This document shows, piece by piece, positions 8,782-17,892 of a DNA stretch of 64,000 nt. Under the pieces are notes generated by a model. The model saw only the letters and a list, made by a program, of their open reading frames with translations. It was not told where the DNA came from and did not search any database. Source of the DNA: Nostoc sp. CENA543 (lineage in GTDB: Bacteria > Cyanobacteriota > Cyanobacteriia > Cyanobacteriales > Nostocaceae). Within the stretch, counting starts at the first letter, position 1. Each line of letters begins with the position of its first letter. The DNA is taken from positions 6,516,501 through 6,580,500 of the forward strand of contig NZ_CP023278.1 of assembly GCF_002896875.1 (NCBI RefSeq), written 5' to 3'. A program made the position numbers and the translations under genes.

Positions 8782-9918
8782 CTATATTGAGGGTTTGTTT
8801 TTCGATTTGTAAAAGGGACGTTTCACAACGGTGGCTGGGTATGTTTTAGTGCGAATTTCTACAGCTAGTTGCTGTCCCACTTTGGAAAACTGGGTAGGAA
8901 CGTAAGCTAAAGCCACGGGATAACCTAGTGTGGGGGAAAGAGTTCCGCTTGTGACTTCCCCAATGATTTTATCGTCTGCAATGACTGGGTAGCCATGACG
9001 GGCGATGTTGCGTCCTTGGGTTTGTAAACCGACGAGTCGGCGTTGCACACCAGCAGTTTTTTGTTGTTGTAAAACGTCTCGACCGATAAAATCGCCTTTG
9101 GTATCAAGATGAACTAACCAACCTAAGCCAGCTTCTAGGGGTGTGGTGGTGTCGTCGATATCTTGACCGTAAAGTGCCATCGCTGCTTCTAGGCGTAGGG
9201 TATCTCGCGCCCCTAGTCCGCAGGGAATAACACCAGCTTCATACAGATTTCGCCATAGTTCTACGCCGATTTCTGGGTCTAATAATACTTCAAAACCGTC
9301 TTCCCCAGTGTAACCAGTACGGGCAAGAAAGGCGGGTTGACCTAGTATGGTGGTTTGGATATGACCGAAAGCCTTAATGGGTTGTAAGTTTGCTGTGACG
9401 AAGGGTTGTAAATAACTTATGGCTTTTGGCCCTTGCACGGCAATTAAGACTTTTTCAGATGATAGGTCTTGAAAATTGACCTCGTTTTGGTCAAGATGCT
9501 GTAATAACCATGCTTTGTCTTTGCTGGTGGTGGCTGCATTGACGATGATAAATGCTTGTTGTGTCCCGGTGGCATCTTCGCCTTGGTAATAGACAATGAT
9601 ATCGTCAATGATTCCGGCTTGGGGATTTAATAATACTGTGTATTGGGCTTGTCCTGGTTGTAAACGACTTAAATCGGAAGGTACTAAACTCTGGAGTTGC
9701 GAAATTAGTTTTTTACCTTGTAGGGTAAATTTGCCCATATGGGAAATATCAAACATCCCGGCTGCGTTGCGTACAGCTTCATGTTCGCGAGTAATACCGC
9801 TATATTGTACCGGCATTTCCCAACCACCAAAGCTGGTAAAGCGGGCTTGGAGTTCTACACCCTGTTGATATAAAGGGGTTCGCGCTAAGGTTTCGGCAGA
9901 GTTTTGTTGATTAGCCAC
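8782..9918 (-). CDS. gcvT: Glycine cleavage system T protein (aminomethyltransferase)
   Basis: Transfers the methylene group from aminomethyl-GcvH to tetrahydrofolate and releases ammonia. 378 residues. Diagnostic sequence: GGWEMPVQYSGITREHEAV and GMFDISHMGKF near the N-terminus, GYTGEDGFEV and LGARDTLRLEAAM in the middle, and the C-terminal barrel region (GEVTSGTLSPTLGYPVALAY). First of the gcvT-gcvH-gcvP series on the minus strand; its upstream region (9919-10094) is shared with a divergent gene. I see no glycine riboswitch upstream. Confidence 0.97.
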   Translation of the reverse strand: MANQQNSAETLARTPLYQQGVELQARFTSFGGWEMPVQYSGITREHEAVRNAAGMFDISHMGKFTLQGKKLISQLQSLVPSDLSRLQPGQAQYTVLLNPQAGIIDDIIVYYQGEDATGTQQAFIIVNAATTSKDKAWLLQHLDQNEVNFQDLSSEKVLIAVQGPKAISYLQPFVTANLQPIKAFGHIQTTILGQPAFLARTGYTGEDGFEVLLDPEIGVELWRNLYEAGVIPCGLGARDTLRLEAAMALYGQDIDDTTTPLEAGLGWLVHLDTKGDFIGRDVLQQQKTAGVQRRLVGLQTQGRNIARHGYPVIADDKIIGEVTSGTLSPTLGYPVALAYVPTQFSKVGQQLAVEIRTKTYPATVVKRPFYKSKNKPSI

Positions 9919-9960
9919 AGGTAGTTTTACTTATGCGATCGCACTTCAATATATATTCTA

Positions 9961-10050
9961 TGGGCATCAAAAAGGCAAAAGTAAAAAGGTAAAAGGCAAA
10001 AGATTTTTTTCTTTGACCTTTTGCTTTTTACCGTTTGCCTTCTTCCTGAT
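9961..10050. repeat. Inverted AAAAGGCAAAAG/TTTTGCC heptamer block
   Basis: GGCAAAAGTAAAAAGGTAAA is followed by CTTTGACCTTTTGCTTTTTA, so purine-rich and pyrimidine-rich arms oppose each other around a T-run. It fills the divergent region between gcvT and the pentapeptide gene. Confidence 0.6.
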
Positions 10051-10094
10051 GTTTAATATTGAAAGGGAGTGTTGAGTTTTGTTAAGAAGAAATT

Positions 10095-10589
10095 ATGAAA
10101 TATTGGCGAGTGCTAGCTAGTTTTGTCTTAGCGATGGTTTTATTATTGTTTCCTGTGTCGGCGGAGGCTGCTAGTTCTTCCAGCATTACCCGTTCGGCTG
10201 GTGATGAGGTTAAGGGTAAGGATTTTAGTGGTCAAAGTTTAATTGGTAGTGAGTTTACCAATGTGGATTTAGAGAATGCTAACTTTACCAATGCTGACTT
10301 ACGGGGTGGCGTGTTTAACGGTACTGTTCTGGAGGGTGTGAATCTACATGGTGTAGATTTCACTGATGGTATTGCTTATCTAGCTAAGTTTAAAAACGCT
10401 GATTTAAGTGATGCAGTATTCACCAATGCGATGATGTTGCGTTCTACTTTTGATAATGTTGATGTCACTGGAACAGATTTTACTAATGCGGTTTTAGATG
10501 GGCTACAGGTGAAGAAACTTTGTGCTAAGGCTGATGGTGTGAATTCTAAAACTGGTGTCGATACTCGTGAGTCTTTGGGTTGTCGATAA
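10095..10589 (+). CDS. Secreted/lumenal pentapeptide-repeat protein
   Basis: 164 residues. The N-terminus is a clear signal peptide (MKYWRVLASFVLAMVLLLFP, cleavage likely after AEA near residue 26), so the protein should enter the thylakoid lumen or periplasm. The body is A(D/N)LxN-type pentapeptides (FTNVDLENANFTNADLRGG, FKNADLSDAVF, GTDFTNAVLDGL), which fold as a right-handed quadrilateral helix. Two C-terminal cysteines (KKLCAKADG and SLGCR) could form a disulfide. Small lumenal pentapeptide proteins are known in chloroplasts and cyanobacteria, without an agreed function. A terminator-like hairpin follows. Divergent from gcvT; no functional link is implied. Confidence 0.85.
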   Translation: MKYWRVLASFVLAMVLLLFPVSAEAASSSSITRSAGDEVKGKDFSGQSLIGSEFTNVDLENANFTNADLRGGVFNGTVLEGVNLHGVDFTDGIAYLAKFKNADLSDAVFTNAMMLRSTFDNVDVTGTDFTNAVLDGLQVKKLCAKADGVNSKTGVDTRESLGCR

Positions 10590-10613
10590 GATTTTTTGAT
10601 ATTAGATTAATTT

Positions 10614-10645
10614 AACCCTGATTTCTTTAAGGAATTGGGGTTTTT
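10614..10645 (+). terminator. Terminator after pentapeptide gene
   Basis: AACCC (10614-10618) pairs with GGGTT before a T-run, with an inner ATTTC/GGAAT extension. It begins 25 bases after the stop codon. Confidence 0.6.
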
Positions 10646-10690
10646 ATTTGGATTAGGAGAACACCTGGTTTTTTGCGATATTCTAAATTT

Positions 10691-10760
10691 GGCGTTGCTG
10701 ATAAGTTTGTGGAAAAGCTCACGCAGAGGCGCAAAGGCGCAAAGAAGGACGCGGAAGGAT
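10691..10760. repeat. GCGCAAAGGCGCAAAGAAGG dispersed repeat, copy 1
   Basis: TTGCTGATAAG, AAAAGCTCACGCAGAGGCGC and AAAGGCGCAAAGAAGGACGC. The same core sits inside the inverted-repeat element at 15851-15995, but here I see no terminal inverted repeats. Confidence 0.65.
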
Positions 10761-10817
10761 TATTCTTGAGGTGATCTAGGTTGGATTTTTTCAGGATTTG
10801 TAAAAGATGTCTGTTTT

Positions 10818-10850
10818 AAAAACCCCAACTAATTGTAAGAGTTGGGGTTT
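10818..10850 (-). terminator. Terminator after ABC1 kinase gene
   Basis: AAACCCCAAC (10820-10829) and GTTGGGGTTT (10841-10850) form a 10-bp stem directly downstream of the minus-strand ABC1 gene, which ends at 10858; the flanking A and T runs would let it work for both strands. Confidence 0.75.
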
Positions 10851-10857
10851 CTCTGTT

Positions 10858-12882
10858 TTATCCTCTTTTGAGAGTCAGTGATAAATTGGGTGATTGTGCT
10901 AAATCACTATTGTTGTTGCTATTAGCTTCTTCTGCTGCTGCTAGTAGTTCACGAATTAGTCTGACTATGGCTTTTTGCAGCAATTGATTGGTGATTTGTT
11001 GACCTAGCCGTTGCACGTCTGGATTAAATAATAATTGAGCAATCTGTGGTGCAAATTTGGCTGGGTCAAAGCCGCGAGTTTCCCTCAAAATACTAGAGAT
11101 GTTTTTGATGTGTTCTAGGGTTTGTTGTTGTTCAACTGTGGCGGCTGGTGTTTCGTTAATGGCTGTAATCCCTACTCTTTCTCTTAATAAATAAGTAAAG
11201 TTATGCAGCACATTTAAACCAACAGCATTCAGTCCATTTAATAGTTCATCTACTAGCTTATCGCGGATAAAAGCACCGCGTTCAGAAGAGAGAAAATCTA
11301 AACCCTGATTGACTACTAAATTAAAGTCGTATTCTTGGTTTTTACGGGCGTTGCGTAATAAGTTTTCTAAGCGATTCCACCGGAATCTACCCTCTTTAAA
11401 GAGTAAATCTTTGAGTGAGGTTCTTAATTGTGGTGCGGGGTCGGTTAATAGTCGTTTAGCAACATAAGGATAAGCCTCACTCAACACTTTAAATTCTGGA
11501 TCTATAAAGATGGCTATACCTTCTAGTGTCACCAAAGAACGAATAATTAAAGCGTAGTAGGGGGGAACGCGGAAGGGATATTCATACATTAATTCTGATA
11601 GGTCATCAGTGATGCTTTTAATGTTGAATTCCGCTACACTAGCACCTTGAGCGTTAGCAAAGACTTTGGAGAATGCGGGAATAATGGGGGTTAAATCGGT
11701 TTCTGGGGAGAGGAAATCTAGCTTGACGTAATCTTGTGCTAGTCCTTCAAAATCACGGTTAACAACGTGAACGATCGCCTCAATTAAACCATATCTTTGG
11801 GGCGGTTGAATCTCGCTCATCATCCCAAAGTCGAGATAGGCTAATTTACCATCCGGTGTGGCTAATAAGTTCCCTGGATGGGGGTCAGCATGGAAAAATC
11901 CATGTTCTAGTAATTGTCTTAAAGAACACTGCACACCGACTTCTATTAAATAGCGTGCATCTATCCCTTGAGCGTTAATTTCTGCTGTTTGGGTTAATTT
12001 TGTACCGTTAATCCACTCCATCGTTAACACACGACGGTTAGTATATTCCCAGTAAATTTTCGGTACGTAAATGTCTTTAATATGACCATATAATTCAAAA
12101 AAGCGTTCGGCATTTTCGCCTTCGTGGATATAATCCATCTCTTCAAAAATGCGATCGCCTAATTCATCTAAAATCCCGACTAAATCGCTGCGGACTCGCT
12201 TGACTTGTTTCTGTACCCAAGCCGCTAGCCCTCTTAAAATATATAAGTCTATGGTGATGCGTTCTCTTAAATCAGGACGCTGGACTTTGACAGCCACTTC
12301 TTCACCAGTTTTGAGTTTACCTTTGTAAACTTGCCCCAAGGAAGCAGCCGCAATTGGTGTGGCGGAAAGTTCGGTGTAAATCTCCTCTGGTGCGTTTCCT
12401 AATTCTTCTTCAATAAACTGATAGGCGATTTCATTGGGAAAAGCAGGTAACTGGTCTTGTAATCTGGTGAGTTCTTCCAGATAAATGGGAGGGACTAAAT
12501 CCGGTCTTGTGGATAAAGCTTGTCCGATTTTGATATAAGCAGGCCCCAAGCGCGTCAACAACTCTCTTAATTGAATTGCGCGACGGCGATCGCTTTTCAC
12601 CACAACTCCCCGTTTACTATCCCACCATAAGCCCAAAACAAAGGACAAGGTAGGACTCAAAACTGCAACAATGCGCCGCAACACCTGTAAAGGTCTTGCT
12701 TGATAATAAACAGCGATTTCCGCAGGATTGTAACTCAATGTTTCAGGCTCTGTACTAGTTGTCAACATCGCCTGTTCTCTAGTTTGGAGTTCGCCCTCAA
12801 TCGGTCGGGAGTTAGTGGGAAGTGTCTTAACAGTCATAGAAAAAGCCGCCGGTTGGATTGAATATGTTAAGCATTGTAACAA
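10858..12882 (-). CDS. ABC1/UbiB (AarF) atypical kinase family protein
   Basis: 674-residue ABC1-family protein. The family's special KxGQ motif is KIGQ at 118-121, the Ala-rich nucleotide loop is AAASLGQ at 178-184, the ATP lysine is Lys199 (VAVKVQ), the catalytic loop is HADPHPGN at 331-338 and the metal-binding DFG is at 351-353, so all key residues are present. These proteins support prenyl-quinone and lipid metabolism at membranes; in cyanobacteria and plastids, plastoquinone or tocopherol homeostasis is the likely setting, but the substrate is unknown. Two starts are possible: 12882 or the in-frame ATG at 12837 (MTVKTLPTNS), which drops 15 unconserved residues; neither has a good ribosome site. 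Confidence 0.9.
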   Translation of the reverse strand: MLQCLTYSIQPAAFSMTVKTLPTNSRPIEGELQTREQAMLTTSTEPETLSYNPAEIAVYYQARPLQVLRRIVAVLSPTLSFVLGLWWDSKRGVVVKSDRRRAIQLRELLTRLGPAYIKIGQALSTRPDLVPPIYLEELTRLQDQLPAFPNEIAYQFIEEELGNAPEEIYTELSATPIAAASLGQVYKGKLKTGEEVAVKVQRPDLRERITIDLYILRGLAAWVQKQVKRVRSDLVGILDELGDRIFEEMDYIHEGENAERFFELYGHIKDIYVPKIYWEYTNRRVLTMEWINGTKLTQTAEINAQGIDARYLIEVGVQCSLRQLLEHGFFHADPHPGNLLATPDGKLAYLDFGMMSEIQPPQRYGLIEAIVHVVNRDFEGLAQDYVKLDFLSPETDLTPIIPAFSKVFANAQGASVAEFNIKSITDDLSELMYEYPFRVPPYYALIIRSLVTLEGIAIFIDPEFKVLSEAYPYVAKRLLTDPAPQLRTSLKDLLFKEGRFRWNRLENLLRNARKNQEYDFNLVVNQGLDFLSSERGAFIRDKLVDELLNGLNAVGLNVLHNFTYLLRERVGITAINETPAATVEQQQTLEHIKNISSILRETRGFDPAKFAPQIAQLLFNPDVQRLGQQITNQLLQKAIVRLIRELLAAAEEANSNNNSDLAQSPNLSLTLKRG

Positions 12883-12956
12883 TATGTTTAAAGTAATTCG
12901 TAAATCTTAATTTTGTAAAATGTGGGTGTGGGGATGTAAGGGTGTGGGGATGTAAG

Positions 12957-13014
12957 GGAAAGACGAATGACCAATGACCAATGACCAATGACTAATGACT
13001 AATGACTAATTACT
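12957..13014. repeat. (ATGACCA)n/(ATGACTA)n heptamer array
   Basis: About seven consecutive 7-bp units, first ATGACCA and then ATGACTA. A classic Nostocales short tandem repeat. Confidence 0.85.
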
Positions 13015-13189
13015 TTTGCTACACTTAAATGTGCTTGCTAGTTCAATATTAGTAGGTATTTGCCGAATCTCAAAAATCCAGCTTAACTTCCTGTAATTTG
13101 ACAATATTCGGCATCTACTTTTAACAAAATATTAAGGTTCAAAGTTTCGCTTTTACGGTAGGCGATAGATACCTTGGTGTTTCTCTCCT

Positions 13190-13298
13190 GGGGACTTCCA
13201 GAAAATAAATTATCCAATTTCCGAGATTCAGACATCGTTCTTTTCCTCCTGCCCCCTGCCTACACAGTGATAGTATATTTTTTAAGTTGGAAGTCCCC
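13190..13298. mobile_element. Small inverted-repeat (MITE-like) element upstream of recN
   Basis: 109 bp bounded by perfect 11-bp inverted repeats, GGGGACTTCCA (13190-13200) and TGGAAGTCCCC (13288-13298). AT-rich arms follow on each side, with a CCTGCCCCCTGCC stretch inside. Too short to encode a transposase. I see no clear target duplication. It ends 42 bases before the likely recN start and supplies part of the spurious N-terminal extension of that frame. Confidence 0.65.
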
Positions 13299-13340
13299 TG
13301 CGATCCCTTCACCCCTGCTTTTTCACAGAGAGTTGTTCTG

Positions 13341-15092
13341 ATGTTGCTCTGCCTGCGAATTGAGAATTTTGCTTTAATTGATCAACTAGAACTGGAATTT
13401 GGCGCGGGATTAAATGTATTGACAGGTGAAACCGGCGCAGGAAAATCAATTATTTTAGATGCGATTGATGCGATTTTAGGGGGGAAAGTCTCTAGTCGCG
13501 CCATTCGCACAGGAACGGCTAGGGCGATGGTAGAAGGGACTTTCTCTTCAACGCCACCGTTAGCGGCTTGGTTGACGGAACAAGAAATTGATTTAATTGA
13601 TGATAGTTCTATAGTCATCAGTCGAGAAATTACAGCTACATCTAGTAATATTCGTAGCCGATCGCGGGTCAATGGGGTGTTAGTTAATCGCCAAATTATG
13701 ACGGAATTGCGCGATCGCTTGGTGGAAATTACCGCCCAAGGTCAAACTGTACAGGTGGGACAATCCGCCCAAGTCCGTGATTGGCTAGATATGTATGGCG
13801 GCGATTCCTTAGTTAAACAGCGTCAAATCATCACCGCAGCCTTTAGTGCTTACCAACAAGCCCACACCAACCTCGAAAAACGCCGCACCTCTGAACGAGA
13901 ACGTTTACAACAACTAGATTTACTCACCTATCAAGTCCAAGAACTATCAACGGCTAATCTCAGCGATCCCCAAGAATTAGAACAACTCCAACAAGAACGG
14001 GAACGTTTAAATCATGTCGTAGATTTGCAACAGATGAGTTACAAAATCTACCAAGCTTTGTATCAAAATGAAGACGAAACCCCAGCCGCATCTGATTTGT
14101 TGGGTGATAGTGAAGCCACCTTAAATGACATGGTGGAGTATGATAGCCAACTGCAACCACTCCTAGATTTAATTAGAGATGCACAAACAGCTTTAACGGA
14201 AGTCGCACGACAAATTAACACCTATGGTGAAAGTTTAGAAGCTGATCCCCAAAGGTTAGAGGAAGTAGAAGAACGCATCCGAGAGCTAAAACAAATTTGC
14301 CGGAAGTATGGCCCTAGTTTACAAGAAGCGATCGCCTATTATCAAAAAATTCAAGCAGAATTAGCAGAACTTAATGACGGTGAACAAAGTATTGAAAGTC
14401 TAGAACAGCAAACAGCAGCCTGTTTAGACAAACTCACTCAAGCCTGTGAAAAATTAACCCAATTGCGCCAAAAAACCGCCGCCACCCTCGAATCCCGACT
14501 AATAGCTGAACTCAAACCCTTGGCGATGGAAAAGGTACAGTTTCAAGTCGAAATTACCCCCACACCACCAACGGCGGCGGGTGCAGACAAAATCACCTTC
14601 ATGTTTAGCCCCAACCCCGGCGAACCATTGCAACCATTAACAGAAATTGCTTCCGGTGGGGAAATGAGCCGGTTTTTACTCGCCCTCAAAGCCTGTTTTA
14701 CCCAAGCCGACGCAGCCGGAACGTTGGTATTTGATGAAATTGATGTAGGAGTTTCAGGAAGAGTAGCCCAAGCGATCGCCGAAAAATTACACCAACTCAG
14801 CCAGCATCATCAAGTATTATGCGTCACACACCAACCCTTAGTAGCAGCAATGGCAGACTGTCATTTCAGGGTTAACAAGCAAACCATCACCCAAGGCAAA
14901 GGTAAGAAATCAAACAACGGCAACACCGAACAGCGTACAGTGGTGCGAGTGACTAACTTAGATGATTTGACTACCCGTCGGGATGAACTAGCACAACTAG
15001 CCGGTGGTAAATCCGCCAGTGATGCGATCGCTTTTGCTGAATCGTTATTACTACAAGCCGCAAATCATCGTAGTCAAGGGAAGAGGGATTAG
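13341..15092 (+). CDS. recN: DNA repair protein RecN
   Basis: SMC-like ATPase acting early in recombinational repair of double-strand breaks. 583 residues from the ATG at 13341 (MLLCLRIENFALIDQLELEF), matching the usual RecN start; the frame extends upstream to a TTG at 13287, but that part comes from a repeat element. Walker A is GETGAGKS, the ABC-type signature region is ASGGEMSRFLLALK and Walker B is TLVFDEIDVGVSGRVAQAIA; between them lies a long Gln/Glu-rich coiled coil. All motifs are intact. It stands alone on the plus strand, divergent from the ABC1 gene; the repeat element may affect its promoter. Confidence 0.95.
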   Translation: MLLCLRIENFALIDQLELEFGAGLNVLTGETGAGKSIILDAIDAILGGKVSSRAIRTGTARAMVEGTFSSTPPLAAWLTEQEIDLIDDSSIVISREITATSSNIRSRSRVNGVLVNRQIMTELRDRLVEITAQGQTVQVGQSAQVRDWLDMYGGDSLVKQRQIITAAFSAYQQAHTNLEKRRTSERERLQQLDLLTYQVQELSTANLSDPQELEQLQQERERLNHVVDLQQMSYKIYQALYQNEDETPAASDLLGDSEATLNDMVEYDSQLQPLLDLIRDAQTALTEVARQINTYGESLEADPQRLEEVEERIRELKQICRKYGPSLQEAIAYYQKIQAELAELNDGEQSIESLEQQTAACLDKLTQACEKLTQLRQKTAATLESRLIAELKPLAMEKVQFQVEITPTPPTAAGADKITFMFSPNPGEPLQPLTEIASGGEMSRFLLALKACFTQADAAGTLVFDEIDVGVSGRVAQAIAEKLHQLSQHHQVLCVTHQPLVAAMADCHFRVNKQTITQGKGKKSNNGNTEQRTVVRVTNLDDLTTRRDELAQLAGGKSASDAIAFAESLLLQAANHRSQGKRD

Positions 15093-15180
15093 GGCAGGGG
15101 CATGGGGCATGGGGCATAGGGCATTGGATTTTCTTCCCCTACACCCCTACACCCCTACACCCCTACACCCCTATTTCAAA
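15093..15180. repeat. GGGGCAT and ACACCCCT heptamers after recN
   Basis: GGGGCATGGGGCATAGGGCA followed by CTACACCCCTACACCCCTAC: two short tandem classes back to back between recN and the Uma2 gene. Confidence 0.75.
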
Positions 15181-15223
15181 ACATCGGCAAAATAGAGTTA
15201 AGAGTATTGGGCAAGGCAAATTA

Positions 15224-15778
15224 ATGACTACACTCGTCAAATCAATCACCCTAGAAGAATTTTTACAACTTCCCGAAACTAAACCCGCATCTGAATATAT
15301 AGAAGGAAAAATTAGTCAAAAACCTATGCCTCAAGGGGAACATAGCCGTCTTCAAGGTAAACTCGTCGCCACTATTAATGGAGTGGCTGAACCTCAGAAA
15401 ATCGCTCTGGCTTTACCGGAATTGCGTTGTATTTTTGGTGGTGCTGCGATCGTTCCTGATATTGCTGTATTTCGCTGGGAACGTATTCCACGCGAACCAT
15501 CTGGGAGAATCACCAATAGATTTGAAACGTACCCCGATTGGGCAATAGAAATTCTCTCCCCAGATCAAAGCATGGCCAAAGTTCTCCGTAACCTGCTGTA
15601 CTGTTCCCAACACGGTACAGAAATAGGTTGGCTAATTATCCCAGAAGAAGCTAGCATTTTATCAGTATTTCCCAGTCAACGGGTCGAAATGTTAACGGGG
15701 ACAGACAAACTGCCAATTCTTAATAACATTGACCTATCTTTAACCGTTGAACAAGTTTTTAGCTGGCTAACTCTCTAA
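15224..15778 (+). CDS. Uma2-family putative PD-(D/E)XK endonuclease
   Basis: 184 residues of the Uma2 (DUF820) family, which is greatly expanded in cyanobacteria and has a restriction-endonuclease-like fold. Family landmarks: the N-terminal ITLEEFLQLPETKPASEYIEG, the catalytic-strand region IVPDIAVFRW, then YPDWAIEILSPDQS and the YCSQHGTEIGWLI segment. The IEIL and preceding Asp fit the D...ExK-like core, although the lysine position is not obvious. Biological role unknown; these genes are often found alone between unrelated genes, as here. Start ATG at 15224, preceded by GGGCAAGGC. Confidence 0.85.
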   Translation: MTTLVKSITLEEFLQLPETKPASEYIEGKISQKPMPQGEHSRLQGKLVATINGVAEPQKIALALPELRCIFGGAAIVPDIAVFRWERIPREPSGRITNRFETYPDWAIEILSPDQSMAKVLRNLLYCSQHGTEIGWLIIPEEASILSVFPSQRVEMLTGTDKLPILNNIDLSLTVEQVFSWLTL

Positions 15779-15850
15779 TAGGGCATTGGGCATGGGGCAT
15801 GGGGTTAAAATCTACCTCATCTACCTTGTCTACTTCTCCCCGTTCCATAA

Positions 15851-15995
15851 TAGACTTCTTGCATAAATACTTTGGTGTTGCTGACAATATTGTTGAAAAG
15901 CTCACGCAAAGGCGCAAAGACGCAAAGAAGAACGCAGAAAGATAACTCTTTAATTTATGTATTCGGAGTGTTCAATTATTCGTGCAAGAGGTCTA
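15851..15995. mobile_element. 145-bp inverted-repeat (MITE-like) element
   Basis: Left end TAGACTTCTTGCATAAATA; the right end, read in reverse complement, is TAGACCTCTTGCACGAATA (three mismatches). ATAA occurs immediately outside both ends (15847-15850 and 15996-15999), consistent with a short target duplication. The interior carries the ACGCAAAGGCGCAAAG repeat also present at 10691-10760. No coding capacity, so it would depend on a transposase elsewhere. Confidence 0.7.
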
Positions 15996-15998
15996 ATA

Positions 15999-16056
15999 AC
16001 TAATGACTAATGACTAATGACTAATGACTAATGACTATTGACTAATGACTAATAAC
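15999..16056. repeat. (ATGACTA)n heptamer array
   Basis: About eight 7-bp units (TAATGAC/TATTGAC), starting right after the right flank of the MITE-like element. Confidence 0.85.
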
Positions 16057-16116
16057 CAAAAAATATGGGATGCAAATAAAGCATCCCCCATCTGTTGCAA
16101 TATTTATTGATAATAC

Positions 16117-16923
16117 TTAACCGAATCTGCCACTGACGTAATCTCTAGTGTCTTCTTGCTTGGGATTGTTGAAAATAACTTCTGTGGCATCATATTCTAC
16201 TAAGTAGCCGATACGACCTCCGGTTTCTGTGGAACGGACGTTGAAAAAGGCTGTCATGTCGGAGACTCGTGCAGCTTGCTGCATATTGTGAGTCACAATC
16301 ACAATAGTATATTGCTCTTTCAATTCATGAATCAGTTCTTCTACCCGCAAGGTAGAGATGGGGTCTAACGCTGAACAAGGTTCATCCATCAGGATGATTT
16401 CGGGTTGGACGGCTACCGCCCGTGCAATACATAATCTTTGCTGTTGTCCACCAGATAAAGATGAGCCACTTTGTCTGAGTTTATCTTTGACTTCATCCCA
16501 TAAGGCGGCTTGGCGTAAGCTTCTTTCTACCAACTCATCCATATTACCTTTGTAGCCGTTGATTTTAGCTCCAAAAGCAATGTTGTCATAAATTGATTTG
16601 GGGAATGGGTTTGGTCTTTGAAATACCATCCCAATGCGGCGGCGTACTTCTACGGGGTCGATATCAGGTGCATATAAGTTTTTGTCATAATAGAAAATCT
16701 TCCCTTCTGCTCGGAATGATTCAATTAGGTCATTGAGACGGTTATAGCATCGCAGTAAGGTACTTTTACCGCAACCAGAAGGGCCAATGAAAGCTGTAAC
16801 TTTATTTTTGGGAATGTCTAGCCAAATATTCTGCAAAGCCAGAAACTTACCATAGTAGACATTCAAGTTTTCCGTTTTTAAAACGGTCTCTGTACTATTC
16901 ACTGTGCTAATGTTAGTAGCCAT
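16117..16923 (-). CDS. pstB: Phosphate ABC transporter ATP-binding protein
   Basis: ATPase that powers high-affinity phosphate import with PstS, PstC and PstA at the inner membrane. 268 residues. Walker [10 protein letters not shown], signature LSGGQQQRL and Walker [13 protein letters not shown] are complete; [17 protein letters not shown] is the PstB-specific Q-loop region, and the ending [10 protein letters not shown] is the usual C-terminus. Last gene of pstS-pstC-pstA-pstB on the minus strand; no phoU follows. Confidence 0.97.
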   Translation of the reverse strand: MATNISTVNSTETVLKTENLNVYYGKFLALQNIWLDIPKNKVTAFIGPSGCGKSTLLRCYNRLNDLIESFRAEGKIFYYDKNLYAPDIDPVEVRRRIGMVFQRPNPFPKSIYDNIAFGAKINGYKGNMDELVERSLRQAALWDEVKDKLRQSGSSLSGGQQQRLCIARAVAVQPEIILMDEPCSALDPISTLRVEELIHELKEQYTIVIVTHNMQQAARVSDMTAFFNVRSTETGGRIGYLVEYDATEVIFNNPKQEDTRDYVSGRFG

Positions 16924-16989
16924 ATATTGTTTTGGTATGCGTTAAAAAGAAAGCAAAGCAATCTCGCCAAAGCTAGAAAAAATTTGTTT

Positions 16990-17871
16990 CTAAGCTTTCT
17001 GGCGGGTTGCCCAACGAGCGATGATACTAGTGATCAACACCATCAAGACCAAAATCAAAGAAGCAGCCCAAGCTAAGGCTTGCCAGTTCTTATAGGGAGA
17101 AATAGCGAAGTTAAAAACCAAAACAGCCAGGGATGCTGTCGGTTTAAATAGGCTATCTGGCCAAAATGATGAAAATAAGGCGGTAAACAATAAAGGTGCA
17201 GTTTCTCCAGCTGCACGGGCGATCGCTAATGTAGTTCCTGTAACAATAGCTGGTAATGCCGCAGGTAAAACAACTTGTACTACAGTCTGAAAATTAGTAG
17301 CCCCTAACCCTACTGAAGCTTGGCGTAAATCTTGCGATACTAACTGCAAGGCTTCATCGGTGGTTCTCACAATAATGGGTAGCATTAATATTGAAAGCGC
17401 AAACCCCCCACCCAGTGCTGAATATGAGCCGAGATTGAGTTTTACTAAGGCTAAAACCACAACCCCATAGGCAAATACCCCTGCAATAATGGAAGGTACT
17501 CCGCTTAGGACGTTAGTCGCAAAACGTATCCATCTAGCCAGTTTACCAGAACTAAATTCTGTTAAATAGATGGCAGCAATTACACCTACAGGAATACTAA
17601 TTAATGCACCGATACCTACCATTAATAGCGTTCCCAAAATAGCGTTCCCAAAACCACCTTGTCCCCTTAAAGGGGCTGGCGGTAGTTCTGTAAAGATGCT
17701 GAAATTGAGGCTGCTAAAACCTTGAATTAAGACATAGGACAGTACCGCAAATAAAGGCAATAGTGCCAATATCCCACAAGCAAACGCTACTCCCGTCATC
17801 GCAGTGTTAAACATGGTGCGGGGAGATGTGGAAACACGAGTTAAAGCCCTTTCAGGAAAATGAGCAGTCAT
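16990..17871 (-). CDS. pstA: Phosphate ABC transporter permease PstA
   Basis: 293-residue inner-membrane permease. About six hydrophobic segments are visible, the first at about residues 22-50 (GVAFACGILALLPLFAVLSY). The cytoplasmic EAA-type loop is QLVSQDLRQASVGLGATNFQ, where the permease docks on PstB. GVPSIIAGVFAYG is a PstA/PstC family signature. It follows pstC by 21 bases and precedes pstB by 66 bases, consistent with one operon. Confidence 0.96.
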   Translation of the reverse strand: MTAHFPERALTRVSTSPRTMFNTAMTGVAFACGILALLPLFAVLSYVLIQGFSSLNFSIFTELPPAPLRGQGGFGNAILGTLLMVGIGALISIPVGVIAAIYLTEFSSGKLARWIRFATNVLSGVPSIIAGVFAYGVVVLALVKLNLGSYSALGGGFALSILMLPIIVRTTDEALQLVSQDLRQASVGLGATNFQTVVQVVLPAALPAIVTGTTLAIARAAGETAPLLFTALFSSFWPDSLFKPTASLAVLVFNFAISPYKNWQALAWAASLILVLMVLITSIIARWATRQKA

Positions 17872-17892
17872 AAATATTCTTCCACAACAAAG

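Larger units (their letters stand above)
12883..13340. other. Divergent gap between ABC1 kinase gene and recN
   Basis: 458 bases. It contains ATGACCA/ATGACTA heptamers (12957-13014) and the inverted-repeat element at 13190-13298. No gene seen. Confidence 0.6.
15779..16116. other. Convergent gap with a MITE-like element and heptamer array
   Basis: 338 bases between the Uma2 gene and pstB. It holds GGGCATTGGGCATGGGGCAT, the element at 15851-15995 and the ATGACTA array at 15999-16056. No gene seen. Confidence 0.7.

Noticed and set aside
9919-10094. Glycine riboswitch ahead of gcvT
   Set aside because: The region consists of heptamer repeats and shows no recognisable paired aptamers.
13287-13340. 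N-terminal extension of recN (MEVPCDPFTP...)
   Set aside because: Starts on TTG inside the end of an inverted-repeat element; the next ATG gives the standard RecN start.
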